NCBI GenBank assembly: GCA_003797895.1
Contig: RKQB01000013.1
Coordinates: forward strand, 1-64,000
Origin: Cyclobacteriaceae bacterium YHN15
GTDB taxonomy: Bacteria > Bacteroidota > Bacteroidia > Cytophagales > Cyclobacteriaceae
Length of the DNA: 64,000 nt
Reading direction: 5' to 3'
In this document: positions 26,428 through 34,815 of the stretch, piece by piece
How the letters are laid out: the number at the start of each line of letters is the position of its first letter
Numbering within the stretch: position 1 is the stretch's first letter
Notes under the pieces: generated by a model
Told to the model about the DNA's origin: nothing
Databases searched by the model: none
Seen by the model: only the letters and a program-made list of their open reading frames with translations
Program-made: the position numbers and the translations under genes

Positions 26428-26943
26428 ATGACGGTACAGGTTGGAATAATTATGGGAAGCAAATCAGACTTACCCATCATGTCTGAAGCTGCTTTGGCCT
26501 TGGAAGAATTGGGGGTAAGTTATGAACTGACAGTGGTGTCTGCCCATAGGACTCCCGATAGAATGGTGAATTATGCACAATCTGCCAGGGAAAGAGGCCT
26601 AAAGGTCATCATCGCCGGAGCGGGGGGTGCTGCCCATTTGCCTGGAATGGTTGCTTCCATGACTTCACTACCGGTAATAGGAGTACCTATCAAATCTTCG
26701 AATTCCATTGATGGTTGGGACAGTGTATTATCCATTCTTCAGATGCCAGGGGGCATACCAGTAGCTACTGTAGCCCTGGATGGCGCGAAAAATGCCGGGA
26801 TTTTAGCAGCTTCTATAGTTGGGGCATTTGACCCTGTAATAGGAAAAAATATGGATAAGTATAAAAAGGACTTAAAAGAAAAAGTTGAAGTTTCTGCAAA
26901 AGAAATTGAAACAAATGGTTGGAGGAAAGCGTTAGGGAAATAG
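26428..26943 (+). CDS. purE: N5-carboxyaminoimidazole ribonucleotide mutase PurE
   Basis: A 171-aa octameric mutase that shifts the carboxyl group of N5-CAIR to give CAIR. Visible signatures are MGSKSDLPIM (near 10-19), VSAHRTPD (catalytic His) and GAGGAAHLPGM. Cotranscribed with purK (3-bp gap). A strong terminator follows. Confidence 0.97.
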   Translation: MTVQVGIIMGSKSDLPIMSEAALALEELGVSYELTVVSAHRTPDRMVNYAQSARERGLKVIIAGAGGAAHLPGMVASMTSLPVIGVPIKSSNSIDGWDSVLSILQMPGGIPVATVALDGAKNAGILAASIVGAFDPVIGKNMDKYKKDLKEKVEVSAKEIETNGWRKALGK

Positions 26944-26975
26944 ACATTAATTGAATGTTTACTAGATTGATTGGC

Positions 26976-27010
26976 AAGCGAGCAAACCATAATGCTCGCT
27001 TTCTTTTTTT
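26976..27010 (+). terminator. Intrinsic terminator after purE
   Basis: An 8-9-bp stem (26976-26984 with 26993-27001) is followed by a T-rich tract to 27010. It ends the purKE transcript and lies just before the small membrane protein gene at 27028. Confidence 0.85.
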
Positions 27011-27027
27011 GACTATCTTGTTTCATT

Positions 27028-27231
27028 ATGGATCTTAAGAAAAATATCAGGTTCAAAATCGGTTCCGAAAACTGGGAAATGCCGTTGGGCATTTTGTTAT
27101 TGATTTTGTTGATTGCTTTGATTTTAATGGTATTGGGAGCCTTCATGGGCTACTATTTTGGTGAACGGCAATTCCAGTCTACAGGATGGATTGATCTGAC
27201 AGAATGGGTATCAATCGCGGTTATTAGTTAA
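27028..27231 (+). CDS. Small single-pass membrane protein
   Basis: A 67-aa protein with a hydrophilic start, the segment GSENWEMP, one strong membrane helix (about 19-42) and a short tail. No family recognised. It lies between the purE terminator and the convergent DUF3127 gene, with its own start just after the terminator. It could be an AT-biased chance frame, but the clean helix and composition favour a real gene. Confidence 0.5.
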   Translation: MDLKKNIRFKIGSENWEMPLGILLLILLIALILMVLGAFMGYYFGERQFQSTGWIDLTEWVSIAVIS

Positions 27232-27263
27232 AAAAATGCCTTGGTTCTACTTGAACCAAGGCA
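27231..27263 (-). terminator. Intrinsic terminator of the DUF3127 gene
   Basis: An 11-bp perfect stem (27237-27247 with 27253-27263) with a 5-base loop is followed on the minus strand by six Ts. Its stem lies just beyond the stop of the DUF3127 gene. Confidence 0.85.
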
Positions 27264-27284
27264 AAATCGGGCTTTTTTAGGAAA

Positions 27285-27647
27285 TCAGAATGGCAAAATA
27301 TCGTCTGAGCTGTCATCCGAAAAACTGCTGACGTCAGGCATTGAGGATGTTACGGAATAACTCTCATTATCTTTCTTAACTGCACCGGCCTTCTCCATCT
27401 TCCATGCTTTCACATCAGTGTACCATCTCCCGTTATATTCCCTGCTTTCCAGGTCTATGGAAGCATTGACCTGATCACCAACATTCACGCCAAATTGGTC
27501 AATATTGTCTCCCCAGACGGTAATACATACTTTTTTAGGATAATTCCCTTGAGTTTCAACAATAAATTCCTGTTTTCTCCACTGACCATTTTTACCGGTT
27601 CCATTTATTTCCGGCATAATCTGAACAATTTTTCCGTTTAATTCCAT
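27285..27647 (-). CDS. DUF3127 OB-fold protein with SSB-like C-terminal tip
   Basis: A 120-aa protein whose first ~80 residues match DUF3127 (GTGKNGQWRKQEFIVET, YPKKVCITVWGD, LESREYNGRWYTDVKAWK), an OB-fold-like family of Bacteroidota. A Ser/Asp-rich linker then ends in DDSSDDILPF (111-120). This resembles the acidic tip (DDDIPF) by which single-stranded DNA binding proteins recruit repair and replication partners. Nucleic-acid binding is inference. It is monocistronic, with its own terminator downstream. Confidence 0.85.
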   Translation of the reverse strand: MELNGKIVQIMPEINGTGKNGQWRKQEFIVETQGNYPKKVCITVWGDNIDQFGVNVGDQVNASIDLESREYNGRWYTDVKAWKMEKAGAVKKDNESYSVTSSMPDVSSFSDDSSDDILPF

Positions 27648-27959
27648 AATTCTGGTGTTAATAAAAACGAAGTTAAGAAATTAGACAAAAAAGCCTCTAT
27701 ATTCCTGAATAAAGTCTGGGGAAAAATTAAAATTGGCACAATTTTTAACATAATATTTCTATCCTGAATATAATAATCACAGGAAATAGCGTTTTATAAA
27801 TGTTATTACTTTCAAAATTTTAAAATGTAGATATTTTTTTATCAAAATTTTATTGCATTTTAAACACAAAAAAATCCTATATACATCAATAATTTATTTT
27901 TTTGTTAGAATCTATTCTAAAAATTCCCCAATTTTATTGCATGTCTCTGACTGAATGAA
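27648..27959. other. Long AT-rich leader region
   Basis: This stretch between the divergent DUF3127 and sigma factor genes is very AT-rich (TTTTTATCAAAATTTTATTG-like runs). I see no coding pattern or RNA gene. A well-formed promoter for the sigma factor lies at its right end (27937-27967). Confidence 0.5.
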
Positions 27960-27967
27960 TACATTTG
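27937..27967 (+). promoter_or_regulatory. Promoter of the ECF sigma factor
   Basis: A TTG (27937-27939) and TACATTTG (27960-27967) are spaced by 20 nt, matching the Bacteroidota -33/-7 arrangement. The -7 element lies 78 nt upstream of the ATG at 28046. Confidence 0.6.
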
Positions 27968-28045
27968 GTTAAGAAAAATATTAATTGTTTCACCCTCATC
28001 ACATACTATGGCATAGACTTCTACGTTATTTTAAAGTCAATTTGT

Positions 28046-28648
28046 ATGAGCAAAAGGATTATTCCTAAAGACTCTGAACTGATTTCCCAGTACAGAAGCG
28101 GCCATGAATCCGCATTTGAATGTTTAGTGGATAAGTATAAATCAAAGGTTTATACTACCATCTACTTAATAGTTAAAGACAAAGGAGTTGCTGAAGATTT
28201 ACTTCAGGATGTGTTTGTAAAAGTCATACAAACATTAAACTCCGACGGGTATAACGAAGAAGGAAAATTTCAGCCATGGTTGATGCGTATTGCGCACAAT
28301 CTAGCTATCGATTACTTCCGAAAATGCAAACGCTATCCTACCATTATTATGGAAGATGGCGAAAGTCTGTTCAATACATTGAAGTTTGCGGATGACACTG
28401 TCGAGGATCAACGTATAAAAGAAGATACACTGGAAATGGTCCGCAAACTGATAGATGAACTACCGGAATCTCAAAAACAGGTTCTGGTAATGCGTCACTA
28501 TATGGACTTAAGTTTTCAGGAAATAGCGGATCAGACGGGCGTTAGTATCAATACTGCTTTAGGCAGAATGAGGTATGCGCTGATCAATATGAGAAAAAAA
28601 ATGAAACAGTTAAATTTTGCCTATGACAAAACCTTTTACCCCAAATGA
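28046..28648 (+). CDS. ECF-type RNA polymerase sigma factor
   Basis: A 200-aa sigma-70-family factor of the extracytoplasmic-function type. Region 2 includes YKSKVYTTIYLIVKDKGVAEDLLQDVF and the WLMRIAHNLAIDYFRK helix. Region 4 (about 135-190) has LPESQKQVLVMRHYMDLSFQEIA and the helix-turn-helix SINTALGRMRYAL. The ATG at 28046 is preferred over one at 27965, which adds an unrelated leader. It overlaps the next gene by 26 bp. No classic anti-sigma gene with a membrane helix follows. Confidence 0.9.
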   Translation: MSKRIIPKDSELISQYRSGHESAFECLVDKYKSKVYTTIYLIVKDKGVAEDLLQDVFVKVIQTLNSDGYNEEGKFQPWLMRIAHNLAIDYFRKCKRYPTIIMEDGESLFNTLKFADDTVEDQRIKEDTLEMVRKLIDELPESQKQVLVMRHYMDLSFQEIADQTGVSINTALGRMRYALINMRKKMKQLNFAYDKTFYPK

Positions 28649-28865
28649 CCTGCTTAGATACATCTATCAGGAAATGAGTGAGGGTGAGAATGAAAAGTTA
28701 GTGCAGGCCTTGCATGAAGATAGATCTTTGATGCAAGAATATTTAGAAATGCTGAGCACAATCGAACTATTGGACGACCTCATTCTCGAACCTTCTGAAA
28801 AAGTAGTAAAAGGCATTCTTCGGAAAGCCCACTCTACAGGACTCGAAAAAATAAAATCGTTTTAG
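28623..28865 (+). CDS. Small acidic partner protein of the sigma factor (possible regulator)
   Basis: An 80-aa cytosolic-looking protein, rich in Glu/Leu, with helices (LLRYIYQEMSEGENEKLVQAL, EMLSTIELLDDLI). The ATG at 28623 lies inside the sigma gene, and a TTG at 28617 would add two residues. The 26-bp overlap indicates translational coupling. Its resemblance to the N-terminal zf-HC2-free part of anti-sigma proteins suggests a regulator, but no cysteines or membrane helix are seen. A strong terminator follows. Confidence 0.6.
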   Translation: MTKPFTPNDLLRYIYQEMSEGENEKLVQALHEDRSLMQEYLEMLSTIELLDDLILEPSEKVVKGILRKAHSTGLEKIKSF

Positions 28866-28875
28866 ATTAACGGTG

Positions 28876-28906
28876 AACCCGGAAGCGATGCTTCCGGGTT
28901 TTTTCT
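28876..28906 (+). terminator. Intrinsic terminator
   Basis: An 11-bp perfect stem (28876-28886 with 28890-28900), 3-base loop and T-run. It ends the sigma factor operon and lies at the edge of the convergent esterase gene. Confidence 0.9.
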
Positions 28907-29771
28907 ATAGATTCAAATTGATAAACTCCTCAATCTTTTGGATCATATTGTGGTAAATCTGATCTGTAAAACCATGACCCTGACCAGGGTAGTATTCAAA
29001 ATACATGGGAACATTCTTTTCCCTCAACTTTTCTTCCAACAGGTAACTTTGATTGATAGGCACTACATCATCCGCATCTCCATGGAAAAAAGTAGTAGGT
29101 ACCGATTGGGAATTGATAAAATTAATGGGCGAAGAATTGATATACATTTCCTTATCGGTCTGAGGATTACCCACCACAGTTTGTATAAGAAAGCTTATCA
29201 AAGGATTGCCATTTCCAAGGGTAAATAACTCCGTTGGCGGAAAAACTGCTGCAGCCACCTTCACCAGTCCATCAGAATTATTTTTATAACTGTGGAGTAA
29301 AGCAAGATGTCCTCCTGCACTTCCTCCTGATAATATCACATTTTCAGAAACTTTCCATTCCGGGAGCTTCTGTTTGATAAATGCCAAAGCCAGTTTTATG
29401 TCCTCTTCCTGATTCGGGAATTTGTTTGCTCCTGTGGAAACATCAAATAGGCGATAATTCAAAGCTACATAAGCATAATCTTCCTGTACCGCCTCAAACC
29501 AAGGTTTGAAACGGACAAACTCACCTTTATCCCCATCGATCCAGGCACCACCATGGATCCAGATCAATACCCGTGTATTTTCCCTGCTCCTATTTGCCGG
29601 AAGGAAAACATCCATCTTTTGTCTCGCATGATCACCATAGGATAGGTCAAGTAGTTCCAAGGCAACATTCTTATCCTGAATAGGATCCTTATCCTGCTGA
29701 CAGGATTGAACCAATAATGCTAAAAATAGGATGGGTAGATATAAATACTTCAAAAATTTATTATGTTCCAT
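28905..29771 (-). CDS. Alpha/beta hydrolase (esterase) lipoprotein
   Basis: A 288-aa lipoprotein (lipobox LLVQSC, Cys24) of the BD-FAE/carboxylesterase type. Motifs: oxyanion hole WIHGGAW, nucleophile elbow SGGSAGGH, acid in HGDADDVVP, and catalytic His in GQGHGF. It should cleave ester bonds of periplasmic or surface substrates, perhaps acetylated glycans or drugs (inference). The stop is close to the terminator at 28876-28906, which ends the convergent sigma operon. Confidence 0.87.
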   Translation of the reverse strand: MEHNKFLKYLYLPILFLALLVQSCQQDKDPIQDKNVALELLDLSYGDHARQKMDVFLPANRSRENTRVLIWIHGGAWIDGDKGEFVRFKPWFEAVQEDYAYVALNYRLFDVSTGANKFPNQEEDIKLALAFIKQKLPEWKVSENVILSGGSAGGHLALLHSYKNNSDGLVKVAAAVFPPTELFTLGNGNPLISFLIQTVVGNPQTDKEMYINSSPINFINSQSVPTTFFHGDADDVVPINQSYLLEEKLREKNVPMYFEYYPGQGHGFTDQIYHNMIQKIEEFINLNL

Positions 29772-29893
29772 AATTAAACAGCTTTGAATGAATAAATAAC
29801 AAACGAAAACAATTTATTCTTGTTGTAAAAATCAGGTTTAGCTTCAATTTCAATCCAATAAACCGTAATTTTCAATCCTACTTATCAAGAATC

Positions 29894-30580
29894 ATGCTCA
29901 AAAAAGAAAGGTACGCGGCTTTTATAGACTATTTTTCCCACCATATGCCAGTGGCCGAAACAGAACTGGTCTATGAAAACCCATTCCAACTTCTTGTTTC
30001 AGTAGTACTCTCCGCTCAGTGCACCGACAAGCGCGTCAACATGTCCACACCGGCAATTTTCAGGGACTTCCCTTCCCCAAAACACTTGGCTTCCTCCAAC
30101 TTCGAGGAGCTATACCCATACATTAAGTCAATTTCTTACCCAAACAATAAAACAAAGCATCTACTTGGCTTAGGCAAAAAATTGGTCGAAGAATTCAATG
30201 GTGAAGTGCCGTCTTCAGTGGAGGATTTGATAAAACTTCCCGGAGTAGGTAGGAAAACGGCCAACGTGATAACCTCTGTAGTCTGGAATCAACCCAACAT
30301 GGCAGTGGATACCCATGTTTTCAGGGTATCAAAAAGATTGGGATTGGTTACACAAAATGCCAAAACCCCATTGGAGGTTGAAAAGCAATTGATCAAAAAC
30401 ATTCCCAAAAAACACATTCATGTGGCGCATCACTGGCTGATTCTGCATGGCAGGTATATTTGTTTGGCCAGAAAACCAAAATGTATGGAATGCCCCATCA
30501 CGCATTTTTGCCGTTATTTCGAAAAAAATAAAAATTCCATCTTGGATCAGGAATACAACCATCCTCTTTCCAAAAAATAA
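29894..30580 (+). CDS. nth: Endonuclease III
   Basis: A DNA glycosylase/AP lyase for oxidised pyrimidines. The helix-hairpin-helix LPGVGRKTANVI (near 117-128) contains the catalytic Lys. VDTHVFRVSKRLGL contains the conserved Asp. The C-terminal CLARKPKCMECPITHFC (C-x6-C-x2-C-x5-C) holds the 4Fe-4S cluster. Length 228 aa is normal. The asparagine synthase-like gene follows after one base. An in-frame TAATTTTC (one mismatch) lies upstream. Confidence 0.94.
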   Translation: MLKKERYAAFIDYFSHHMPVAETELVYENPFQLLVSVVLSAQCTDKRVNMSTPAIFRDFPSPKHLASSNFEELYPYIKSISYPNNKTKHLLGLGKKLVEEFNGEVPSSVEDLIKLPGVGRKTANVITSVVWNQPNMAVDTHVFRVSKRLGLVTQNAKTPLEVEKQLIKNIPKKHIHVAHHWLILHGRYICLARKPKCMECPITHFCRYFEKNKNSILDQEYNHPLSKK

Positions 30581-30581
30581 C

Positions 30582-32366
30582 ATGTGTGGTATTAATGTTA
30601 TCCTAGGGAGAGAATCAGAAAGCCTCATAGAAAAGATGATGAGGTCTACCTATCACCGTGGCCCTGACTTCTCAGATTATTCCAGGGTTTCAGAATCACT
30701 GCTTTTTGCGGGAAACAGGTTAAAAATTCTTGATCTTAGTGATGCATCTAACCAACCTCTTTGGGACAGGGAAAAGAAATGTGTTTTGGTTTGGAATGGG
30801 GCAATCTACAATTACCAGGATTTAAGAAATGAGCTTCTTTCTTTGGACTTTGTTTTTTCCAGTAATTCAGATTCTGAAGTTTTGCTCTATTGGCTAAAGC
30901 ACCATGGTGAAAATGGCATCCATAGACTCAAAGGGATGTTTGCTTTTGCTTTTGCCGATTTGACCAATAACAAATTGATTATAGCAAGGGACCCTTCCGG
31001 GGAAAAGCCCTTATACTTTGCTGAAAAAAATGGGAAATGGTATTTTTCTTCTGAATCCAGAGCCATCAGATTGGTACTGAATCCAAAAGCTGCTATTGAC
31101 ACCGGGCAATTTGTTCCCTATTACTTTGTAAGACATTCCTATCCTCGCGATACATTTTTTGAACATATCAAGCAATTCCCCCCCGGAAATGCCTGGATTT
31201 TTGATTTAGAGGGGAACAAGTATTCCCAAATGCAATGGCAATATCCCACATTCAATTCAGAAAAAAAGATACAGGAAAACTTTGAAGAATTACTCAAGGA
31301 TTCCATCTTAAAAAATTTTCATGCTGAGCGACCGGTAGGTTTACTGTTGAGTGGGGGAGCAGACAGCAGCCTTATTTATGCTTTATGGTTTGAGGAAACA
31401 GGAGAGCCATTACCTACTTATACAGCAACTTTTGGAAAAAAGTACCGGAGCAAATACATGGATCCTGATTTTGCCCAGAAATTGGGTAAAAAATACTTTT
31501 CCCTTCATCGGGAAATAAAAATTGATTTGCCCATTGTCCAGGATAATTGGGATGCCTATATATATTCTTTGGATCAACCAATAGGAGACAGTGCCGGATT
31601 TCTGACCTGGATGATCGCAAAAGAGGCCGCCAAAGAAATTAAAGTCCTAATTTCCGGAGCTGGAGCAGATGAATTATTTGGAGGATACAATAGGCATAAG
31701 GCTTTTCAGAAATATTTATCACATCCTACTTTTTGGAAGGGACTTAAAAAATTGGGGTTAGGGGAAATCCTCAATCCCAATTTGAAAAAAATGCTGGAAA
31801 GTATTCAAGACAAGCCCTCTGAAACCTTTATTCAAATGGCAGCTTTGGAAAATATTCCTGACCAATATCAGAACTCTTTTTTAGAATATTATCCAAAATC
31901 TGAATTCCCCTTGAAAAATGCGCTGGAGTGGGACCGTTCCTTTTATTTGGTAAACGATATTCTAAAAATACATGATGGCGCCTGTATGGCACATGGAATA
32001 GAGGGAAGATCGCCATTTTTGGATTATGATTTAATTTCACTGAGTCAAAGTTTGAGTGAAACTGAGCATTTTGAACAATTAGGCAAAAAATGGATCAAAG
32101 AATCCTTAAACAAAAGAGGGCTTAGTTTCATTGCCAATAGGAAAAAATTGGGATTTGGTCTTCCTTTGGAAGAGTGGTTTCAGGAAAAGTCATTTTTAGA
32201 GTGGATTACTGTGCCCATTCGGAAAATGGAACAGGAATGGGGCGAACATTTCCCGGAAAAAATGCGTAATTTATGTGCTGACCCATCAAAGGTAAAAGGC
32301 AGACAATTCCTTCAGATTTGGAATCTCTTCCTCCTTGCATCCTGGCTTGAGGCCAATAAAAAATGA
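30582..32366 (+). CDS. asnB: Asparagine synthase (glutamine-hydrolysing)
   Basis: A 594-aa glutamine-dependent amidotransferase. Start at 30582 gives the required N-terminal Cys2 (MCGI). An earlier in-frame ATG at 30447 lies inside nth and is rejected. The N-terminal Ntn-glutaminase domain has RGPD and ARDPSGEKPLY. The synthetase domain has LLSGGADSSLI (PP-loop) and GADELFGGYNRH. It may make asparagine, or amidate a sugar acid in the polysaccharide region, as paralogues do (WbmI-like). The following glycosyltransferase overlaps by 4 bp. Confidence 0.9.
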   Translation: MCGINVILGRESESLIEKMMRSTYHRGPDFSDYSRVSESLLFAGNRLKILDLSDASNQPLWDREKKCVLVWNGAIYNYQDLRNELLSLDFVFSSNSDSEVLLYWLKHHGENGIHRLKGMFAFAFADLTNNKLIIARDPSGEKPLYFAEKNGKWYFSSESRAIRLVLNPKAAIDTGQFVPYYFVRHSYPRDTFFEHIKQFPPGNAWIFDLEGNKYSQMQWQYPTFNSEKKIQENFEELLKDSILKNFHAERPVGLLLSGGADSSLIYALWFEETGEPLPTYTATFGKKYRSKYMDPDFAQKLGKKYFSLHREIKIDLPIVQDNWDAYIYSLDQPIGDSAGFLTWMIAKEAAKEIKVLISGAGADELFGGYNRHKAFQKYLSHPTFWKGLKKLGLGEILNPNLKKMLESIQDKPSETFIQMAALENIPDQYQNSFLEYYPKSEFPLKNALEWDRSFYLVNDILKIHDGACMAHGIEGRSPFLDYDLISLSQSLSETEHFEQLGKKWIKESLNKRGLSFIANRKKLGFGLPLEEWFQEKSFLEWITVPIRKMEQEWGEHFPEKMRNLCADPSKVKGRQFLQIWNLFLLASWLEANKK

Positions 32367-33586
32367 GAATAATTTACATACATCAATATTTTTTGACTCC
32401 TGAAGAGGGTGGTGCGACACGCTCTTATTATTTGGCCAAGGGAATGGTTGAGAATGGTATTGATGTGGAGGTAATCACTGCCCACAATCATTCCTTTTAT
32501 GATTTGAAAATCATTGATGGATTAAAAGTACATTATTTACCGATAAGTTATGATCAGCGGTTTGGTTTCTTCAGGCGTATTCTGGCATTTATATTTTTTG
32601 TACAAAGTGCAAAGAGATGGATAAAAAAAATACCTAGACCTGATTTCCTATACATTACGTCTACGCCATTGACTACTGGATTGGTGGGCTTGTGGGCAAA
32701 AAGAAAATTTGCATTACCCTTTCTTTTTGAAGTAAGGGATCTATGGCCAGATGCTCCTATTCAGGTAGGAGCAATACGAAATCCCATATTGAAAAGATTG
32801 CTCTATGCGCTGGAAAAAAAGATTTATAGACACGCATTAAAAGTAATAGCGCTTTCACCGGGAATAGCTGATAGTATAAGAAAAAAATGTCCTAATTGTA
32901 TAATACATATTATTCCCAATTTTTCTGATACTTCAGAATTCTTCCCCGGACCAAAAGATCAGGATTTCCTGAAGAAGTCAAAGTTAAAAAACACCTTTAC
33001 AATAGCATATACAGGTGCCGTTGGAAAAGTAAATGCAGTAGAAGAAATCCTTGAAATTGCCAGGATTTCCCAGGAAGAGGAAAAAGACTTTCAATTTGTA
33101 GTGATGGGAAAAGGAGTCATGCTTCCCCAATTACTTCAAAGAGTCAAAGAACTGGGACTTAGAAATTTCATCTATTTCCCCTTTGGGTCGAAACAGGAAG
33201 TAAGCAAAATATTGAATGCAGCAGACATGGCATTTATCTCTTTTGATCATCTACCGGTTTTAAAAACAAATAGTCCTAATAAATTTTTTGATGCCCTGGC
33301 AGCAGGGAAAGCTATACTCGTCAATCACAAAGGCTGGGTTTATGACCTTGTTAAAACTCATGAATTGGGGTTTTATTACAATCCCAAAAAACCAATTGAA
33401 ACACTAAGAAAAATAGAAGCATTGGCTTCAGACCCAAAACTTCTTGCAAAAATGCAGCGAAATTCCAGGATTCTGTCAACACATCATTTTTCAAAAGAAA
33501 AGGCTATTGCCCACTTGATGATGGTCTTAGATCCAAAGTCAACAAACGGAAATGTCAAAGACGGGGCTTATACCCTGACCGCCTGA
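32363..33586 (+). CDS. Glycosyltransferase family 4, WbuB-like
   Basis: A 407-aa GT-B glycosyltransferase. The N-terminal domain opens with YIHQYFLTPEEGGATRSYYLAKG, characteristic of WbuB/WbnK-type transferases. The C-terminal GT4 domain has YTGAVGKVNAVEEIL and a donor-binding region. It adds a sugar to a lipid-linked glycan in the cytoplasm. It overlaps the asparagine synthase by 4 bp, so amidotransferase and transferase may act in the same pathway. The 3' end overlaps the convergent gldB by 32 bp. Confidence 0.88.
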   Translation: MRIIYIHQYFLTPEEGGATRSYYLAKGMVENGIDVEVITAHNHSFYDLKIIDGLKVHYLPISYDQRFGFFRRILAFIFFVQSAKRWIKKIPRPDFLYITSTPLTTGLVGLWAKRKFALPFLFEVRDLWPDAPIQVGAIRNPILKRLLYALEKKIYRHALKVIALSPGIADSIRKKCPNCIIHIIPNFSDTSEFFPGPKDQDFLKKSKLKNTFTIAYTGAVGKVNAVEEILEIARISQEEEKDFQFVVMGKGVMLPQLLQRVKELGLRNFIYFPFGSKQEVSKILNAADMAFISFDHLPVLKTNSPNKFFDALAAGKAILVNHKGWVYDLVKTHELGFYYNPKKPIETLRKIEALASDPKLLAKMQRNSRILSTHHFSKEKAIAHLMMVLDPKSTNGNVKDGAYTLTA

Positions 33587-34562
33587 AAATTTTTTCTGTG
33601 TCTGATTCAAGCATTAGTTCGGGTAGACTTACCTTGTTGTTGAGTGTATAATCATCCACTATATTCCACCCCAGCCACCTTCCCAATCTTCCTGGAGCTT
33701 CGGGACTTATTTCGTCTGTAGATGGTGCTTCTCCAATGTATTTTCTTATCTCAAAGGGATTGGTGGTATACAACAAATCATTTTCAACAAAATATGACCA
33801 AATGTAAACCTCGTTGTCAAAACAGGCAGTCACCTCTTCCTGGGTATAACCTATAATGTAATCATCCGGAGTACAGGGCAACATACTTTTGGTAAAATGG
33901 TAAGCCTTACCATAATAGATCATTTCTGCTAAAAGTGAATTTTGGCTAAGATCAGTTTGGTTAAACTGAGAAGATATGGCGGTGACTATCATCGGAACGA
34001 GATATTCCTCTTGATAACGTTTGGTAATATATTGAGGTAAATCAGGTGGTTGGTAACGATGTTCAAAAGGCAAATAATAATCCAATCCAATGACCAAAAT
34101 ATCTTTGTCAATATAAATATCAGATGCAAATCCGCTTACAAACGTGTAAACTTTGGGAACTTTGAATTCAGGAAAAAAATATTTGATGTGTTTGAACGCT
34201 ACCAATAAATCTTCCTCCAAACCACTAATATCATTAAATTCTTTTTTCACTTCTTGATATAAAGAAATCATCAGACTATCCTCATTGGACAATATCAGCT
34301 CATTTGCAAAATCCTCATAAGAACCATACAAACCAACCTGTAGGTAATTTTCAGCAAATTCAGGATAGGCCTCCAATAAATAGAGGATTTCGCCCGGAGC
34401 TTTTGCCTCATAAAATTTATCTTCAAGCCTTTCTATTTCCATGGTTATTTCCATATCAAGGATTTCCTGATCCAATAAACAATCCTGACTTTCCTTCTTA
34501 CAGGAAAAAAAAACCAAGGAAAGAAACATAAGGGAAAGTATTGGGAAATTTTTTGAATTCAT
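33555..34562 (-). CDS. gldB: Gliding motility lipoprotein GldB-like
   Basis: A 335-aa lipoprotein (lipobox VFFSC, Cys20 or so) resembling GldB, needed for gliding and part of the type IX secretion-linked machinery in Flavobacterium johnsoniae. GldB-like parts include PEFAENYLQVGL, FKHIKYFFPEF, LVIGLDYYLP and EITACFDNE-type segments. An ATG at 34601 would add 13 non-signal residues; the ATG at 34562 gives a proper lipoprotein signal. It lies far from other gld genes in this window. The name is by pattern and length, not alignment. Confidence 0.75.
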   Translation of the reverse strand: MNSKNFPILSLMFLSLVFFSCKKESQDCLLDQEILDMEITMEIERLEDKFYEAKAPGEILYLLEAYPEFAENYLQVGLYGSYEDFANELILSNEDSLMISLYQEVKKEFNDISGLEEDLLVAFKHIKYFFPEFKVPKVYTFVSGFASDIYIDKDILVIGLDYYLPFEHRYQPPDLPQYITKRYQEEYLVPMIVTAISSQFNQTDLSQNSLLAEMIYYGKAYHFTKSMLPCTPDDYIIGYTQEEVTACFDNEVYIWSYFVENDLLYTTNPFEIRKYIGEAPSTDEISPEAPGRLGRWLGWNIVDDYTLNNKVSLPELMLESDTEKIFRRSGYKPRL

Positions 34563-34815
34563 CTTAAGTAGGTTTTGGATCAAATCATTATAAACCGACA
34601 CAAATTAAAGGATTTCATCAATTAATGTACATCAACTCCTTAGCTTAAATATATATTTGATGTATATACAATGTTTACATTTACATTTTATCCCATTTCA
34701 TTTATTTTTTTGACCTGTTCACACCATTTTTTAAAAAAATTTGAAATTTTTTTAAACCTATTGGTTCCCTTCATGTTTAGCATTTAATGTTTATTTAACT
34801 AAACCAACAAAAATT

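Noticed and set aside
30447..30581. Longer asparagine synthase start at 30447
   Set aside because: The catalytic Cys must be residue 2 after the start; only the ATG at 30582 gives MCGI.
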